Origin: Methanobrevibacter sp.
GTDB lineage: Archaea; Methanobacteriota; Methanobacteria; Methanobacteriales; Methanobacteriaceae
Assembly (NCBI GenBank): GCA_017652345.1
Contig: JAGCBE010000127.1
Span: forward strand, 1-7,775
Length of the DNA: 7,775 nucleotides
Direction of reading: 5' to 3'
Shown: in pieces, positions 5,567-7,775 of the stretch
How the letters are laid out: each line of letters begins with the position of its first letter
Position numbering within the stretch: the stretch's first letter is position 1
Translations under genes and position numbers: made by a program
The notes under the pieces: generated by a model
Told to the model about the DNA's origin: nothing
What the model saw: only the letters and a program-made list of their open reading frames with translations
The model's database searches: none

Positions 5567-5696
5567 CTAAAAAAAGTAGTGTAGAGAGACCATAAGTATG
5601 ACAACTATCGCATGCCCTTTCATATAACTCCTCTCCGAAATAATTTTAATTAATTAATGATTTAATTTTTAAGTTATATATAATTAATAGCTATTT
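5549..5696 (-). repeat. Repeat copy B: promoter, leader and truncated gene start
   Basis: Read on the minus strand it has a TATA box (5674-5683), an AT-rich leader, GGAGAGGAG (5628-5636), an ATG (5621-5623) and the mini-ORF. The block 5671-5696 is identical to 56-81 in copy A. The part from about 5545 to 5655 aligns with 7571-7685 in copy C at roughly 80-85 percent by eye. Its promoter edge coincides within one base with the stop codon of the ATPase (5696-5698). Whether it still drives transcription is unknown, but the promoter elements are intact. Confidence 0.7.
5567..5623 (-). pseudogene. 18-codon mini-ORF, likely a truncated signal-peptide start
   Basis: The frame reads MKGHAIVVILMVSLHYFF and then TAG. 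It has a strong ribosome binding site (GGAGAGGAG, four bases from the ATG) and an intact upstream TATA box. A basic residue followed by a hydrophobic run is what the first half of an archaeal signal peptide looks like, so I take it as the decayed 5' end of a secreted-protein gene. The homologous copy C breaks even earlier, and similarity between the two continues past the stop codons, which argues for decay. A functional small hydrophobic peptide is the alternative. Confidence 0.45.
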
Positions 5697-7147
5697 CATA
5701 AAAATGAAAATGTTTTTGGAGGTATAAAAATTACGTCATCATCCTTTTTTACAGAAGAGTAGTTATTTGCAACCACTATACCATATTGACAATTATATTT
5801 GTTGATGGCATGTTTAATCTGTAGTTTCTTTTTCTTTCCACGACCCACCTCGATTGGAATGATGTTTTCGCAATCTTTTTGAATCAGAAAATCAACATTT
5901 CTTTTTTTGTCGGCATCATAATAGATAGTGAAATTTGTGAATTGATTATTGGATAAGTTAAACAAATTTGATGCAACTAGGTTTTCAAGAAGGAACCCTT
6001 CATAATCATCACTTCCAAGCAATGGGTTTCCCACTTTGGTTGACAGGGCATGTCTGATGCTGGGTGTTGCAAAATAATATTTCCATGATTTTTTAACCCT
6101 TTTGGCTGAACCACCATACGGCTCACAATGGAAAATCAGATGGGTCTTTTCAAGCAAATCCAATATCTTATTTACATTTGCAGTTGATGTTTTCAAGTAA
6201 TTTGCCAGATTCGCTTGTGTTAATTCTCCAGGCTGTTGGAGAGCAAGATATCTTAAAATACGTTTTGCATTGGATTGGTTTTCAGATGAAAGCTCTTTTA
6301 TTTGCGGCATGTCTTTTGTAATGACCCTTTGTGTAATTTCAACCAAATCCTCACATATTTCCCGATGTGACTTTTTGTCAAACAATATTGGAAAACCACC
6401 GAATTTAAAATATTCCTCCCAATCTGTAGAAGAGTAATTCAAGCAATTGGTCAATAAGTTATTTGCTTTAAATTCTGATGATAAAACATTATTAATATCT
6501 CCACCGAATATCAAATCTCTTAAATCAGCAGACAAACAACTTACGTCAATACCATATTTTAATTTTAAATGCTGTGTGTAGTTTAGAGGAGTTATGGATT
6601 TTTTACGCATTCTTCTTGCAAGATCATCATTGCGTTCCAAATGAAGAGCAGAAGAACCTGTAAATATCATGAAAATATTATATGATTTATCGTATATTAC
6701 TTTTCCAGAGGAAGCCCATTTTTTATCGATTTGTGATTCATCAACGAATATGAAAACCTTTTCATCTAAATTTCTCAAGTTTGCATGAAATATGTTTTTC
6801 AGGTATACTTCAACCATCTGTCTTATATTGCATTCAACCAGATCATTTAAATCATCAAAGGAAATGTATAACACATTATTGGGAGGAATATTCTTTTCTT
6901 TTAAGAGATATTCATATGCCTGTAGAATCAATGTTGTTTTGCCAACACCCCTAAGACCTGGCAAAACTATAATCTTATTTGAAGTATCTTCTTTTAAAAA
7001 AGTATCCAAGTATCCTTTTATCTCATCCAATTCTTCTCGGGAGTTGAATTCCATATTATTGTTAGATAACTCTTTATTTAAGATATTGGGAACATCAGTC
7101 AATTCATCTTTAATGAAATTTGCGATTAATTCTTCCTTTTCAATCAT
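5696..7147 (-). CDS. AAA ATPase with winged-helix segment and DUF4143-type C-terminal domain
   Basis: The 483-residue protein has an AAA_14-like P-loop domain: Walker A G64-L-R-G-V-G-K-T71, Walker B F132-I-F-V-D-E137, and sensor-like F162-T-G-S-S-A. A winged-helix segment follows at about 305-360 (TQANLANYLKTSTANVNKIL). The C-terminal third is DUF4143-like with a PD-(D/E)xK nuclease fold: E388 in G-F-L-L-E-N-L, D419 in N-V-D-F-L-I, and E433 in I-P-I-E-V-G-R-G. The usual E-x-K lysine is replaced by G435. The role of such ATPases is not settled. I choose the ATG at 7145-7147 because GAGG (7156-7159) lies eight bases before it; an upstream in-frame TTG at 7172-7174 falls inside an operator palindrome and before the expected transcript start. 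The gene is monocistronic and flanked by repeat copies B and C. Confidence 0.85.
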   Translation of the reverse strand: MIEKEELIANFIKDELTDVPNILNKELSNNNMEFNSREELDEIKGYLDTFLKEDTSNKIIVLPGLRGVGKTTLILQAYEYLLKEKNIPPNNVLYISFDDLNDLVECNIRQMVEVYLKNIFHANLRNLDEKVFIFVDESQIDKKWASSGKVIYDKSYNIFMIFTGSSALHLERNDDLARRMRKKSITPLNYTQHLKLKYGIDVSCLSADLRDLIFGGDINNVLSSEFKANNLLTNCLNYSSTDWEEYFKFGGFPILFDKKSHREICEDLVEITQRVITKDMPQIKELSSENQSNAKRILRYLALQQPGELTQANLANYLKTSTANVNKILDLLEKTHLIFHCEPYGGSAKRVKKSWKYYFATPSIRHALSTKVGNPLLGSDDYEGFLLENLVASNLFNLSNNQFTNFTIYYDADKKRNVDFLIQKDCENIIPIEVGRGKKKKLQIKHAINKYNCQYGIVVANNYSSVKKDDDVIFIPPKTFSFL

Positions 7148-7252
7148 AGCAACATCCTCATTATATATATTCAAATATTTGAATTAACATATATAAATAA
7201 TTATTCAAATATTTAAATAGTTATATATAAAGATTTATTCAAATATTTGAAT
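7148..7252 (-). promoter_or_regulatory. ATPase promoter with three 16-bp palindromes at 34-bp steps
   Basis: The palindrome ATTCAAATATTTGAAT occurs at 7169-7184 (perfect), 7203-7218 (one base changed) and 7237-7252 (perfect), each 34 bases from the next. A minus-strand TATA box (TTTATATAT, 7189-7197) lies between the first two, and a second at about 7223-7231 lies between the last two. The predicted transcript start near 7167 touches the first palindrome. The array therefore looks like a duplicated promoter-operator unit allowing cooperative repression. The binder is unknown; the ATPase's own winged helix is one candidate. Confidence 0.7.
7169..7252. repeat. 34-bp tandem repeat, 2.5 units
   Basis: Units start at 7169, 7203 and 7237. 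Units 1 and 2 match at 27 of 34 positions, including the palindrome and the TATATAAA-like stretch. Unit 3 keeps only the palindrome before diverging. Confidence 0.75.
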
Positions 7253-7581
7253 AAATGTATTTTAACTTAATTCTTAATTAAATACTAATTCTTCAGACAT
7301 ATATTGAATTAATCAATTTATATAGTTTTTATTTGAAATAAAAGCAATATTATTAAACTAGAAGAATATTCCAATATCAGACAACTTTTAAAGTAATTTC
7401 ATATCGACATTGGCATAACAATAATTCATTTTCATCTATTGTTTGCAATAATTTTAGTATCTTACACTGCAACTTTTCCAATACAAGAACAATAGTTACA
7501 TAGTATCTTTATTTGGCTCAGTTTATGGTACATGATTTGGAGTTCCATTAGATACATCTTCTCCAGTATAGATGAAAATGC
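7253..7581. other. Gene-free stretch with decayed sequence
   Basis: No intact reading frame or RNA gene is visible. On the minus strand, short pieces look like residual coding sequence in different frames. The clearest is 7526-7570, reading YTGEDVSNGTPNHVP before a stop; its Gly/Asn/Thr/Asp richness recalls archaeal surface proteins. It lies just downstream, in minus-strand sense, of the broken gene start in copy C but in another frame, as expected for a degraded gene. The case is weak on sequence alone. Confidence 0.3.
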
Positions 7582-7685
7582 TTAATTATCAGGAGTTCTA
7601 AAAAAAAGTAGTGTAGAGAGAACAAAAGTTATACAACTATCACATGAGTTTTCATATAACCTTCTCCAAAATAATTTTAATTAGA
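7571..7685 (-). repeat. Repeat copy C: leader and broken gene start
   Basis: It aligns with copy B from about 5541 to 5655 in the same orientation, roughly 80-85 percent by eye. It includes the AGTAGTGTAGAGAG block (7607-7620), the ribosome binding site GGAGAAGG (7660-7667) and the ATG. Beyond about 7685 the similarity stops, and the TATA box found in copies A and B is absent. Confidence 0.65.
7629..7655 (-). pseudogene. Broken gene start homologous to the mini-ORF in copy B
   Basis: The frame reads MKTHVIVV and then TAA. Ignoring that stop, the next codons give LLFSLHYFF, parallel to the SLHYFF end of the copy B mini-ORF. The ribosome binding site is good but the promoter is not recognisable, so this is most likely a dead copy. 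Confidence 0.45.
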
Positions 7686-7775
7686 TTCTCAAATCAAATT
7701 AGGATAAATGTTTCATGAAATTGTAATCAACAACCTTAATCATCAACCAACATAAATTATTTATTTTTACTTAAA
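7686..7775. other. Unassigned AT-rich right edge
   Basis: No reading frame, repeat match or promoter can be assigned. The stretch lies directly beyond the point where copy C loses similarity to copy B. Confidence 0.3.

Noticed and set aside
5696..7147. Complete antiphage defence or toxin-antitoxin system around the ATPase
   Set aside because: No partner effector, methylase or antitoxin gene is within the window; only the single ATPase is visible, so naming a system would be guesswork.
5696..7174. ATPase starting at TTG 7172-7174, giving nine extra residues
   Set aside because: The TTG lies inside the operator palindrome at 7169-7184 and upstream of the transcript start predicted from the TATA box at 7189-7197. 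The ATG at 7145-7147 has a GAGG site at a good distance.
6792..7187. Plus-strand frame of 131 codons opposite the ATPase
   Set aside because: It is antisense to a well-supported P-loop gene, and its translation is serine- and phenylalanine-rich shadow sequence.
7169..7252. CRISPR array
   Set aside because: The units are short palindromes with 18-bp AT-rich gaps that contain TATA boxes and resemble each other. There are no unique spacers and no cas genes.
5549..7685. Insertion sequence carrying the ATPase
   Set aside because: The flanking repeats are direct and contain promoter and start-codon sequence. There is no transposase, terminal inverted repeat or clear target duplication.

Overview
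The window looks like a chromosomal segment of an AT-rich methanogenic archaeon, most likely Methanobrevibacter or a close relative in the Methanobacteriaceae. Reasons: very AT-rich spacers; archaeal TATA boxes (TTTATATA-like) about 25 bp before the inferred transcript starts; strong GGAG-type ribosome binding sites at operon-internal genes and weak or absent ones at some promoter-proximal genes; and gene families common in these methanogens (iron-sulfur flavoprotein, C_GCAxxG_C_C protein, AAA/DUF4143 ATPase). The genus is inferred; no rRNA or marker gene is present.

Layout. (1) Positions 1-458 hold the start of a leftward gene cut by the window edge, with its promoter and leader (repeat copy A), a short coding-like fragment inside a long imperfect inverted repeat, and degenerate repeat sequence. 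(2) 459-869 is a C_GCAxxG_C_C cysteine-rich protein. (3) 1043-3671 is a tight leftward operon: MarR regulator, aldo/keto reductase, short-chain dehydrogenase, cupin. (4) 3672-3788 is a bidirectional promoter with four copies of an ATAGTTAA half-site placed around the two TATA boxes. (5) 3789-5359 is the divergent rightward operon: iron-sulfur flavoprotein, hexapeptide acetyltransferase, NTF2-like protein. (6) 5360-5695 holds repeat copy B, with an intact promoter, leader, RBS and an 18-codon mini-ORF. (7) 5696-7147 is a leftward AAA ATPase with a winged-helix segment and a DUF4143-type nuclease-fold C-terminus, controlled by a 34-bp tandem array of 16-bp palindromes. (8) 7253-7775 has no intact gene; it holds repeat copy C and decayed sequence.

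How the genes may work together. The two divergent operons behave like one MarR-controlled regulon: NAD(P)H-dependent carbonyl reductases, a metal cupin, a flavin/iron-sulfur electron carrier and an acetyltransferase suit detoxification or modification of a small redox-active or electrophilic compound. That role is inference; no substrate can be read from the sequence.

The least expected signals lie on the right. The ATPase gene ends within one base of a promoter-leader-start repeat (copy B), and another copy (C) lies about 2 kb away in the same orientation on its other side. Copies A, B and C look like the 5' ends of a multicopy gene, probably for secreted or surface proteins, with B and C broken after 18 and 8 codons. 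The ATPase therefore appears to sit in a recombined or inserted segment between decayed gene starts.
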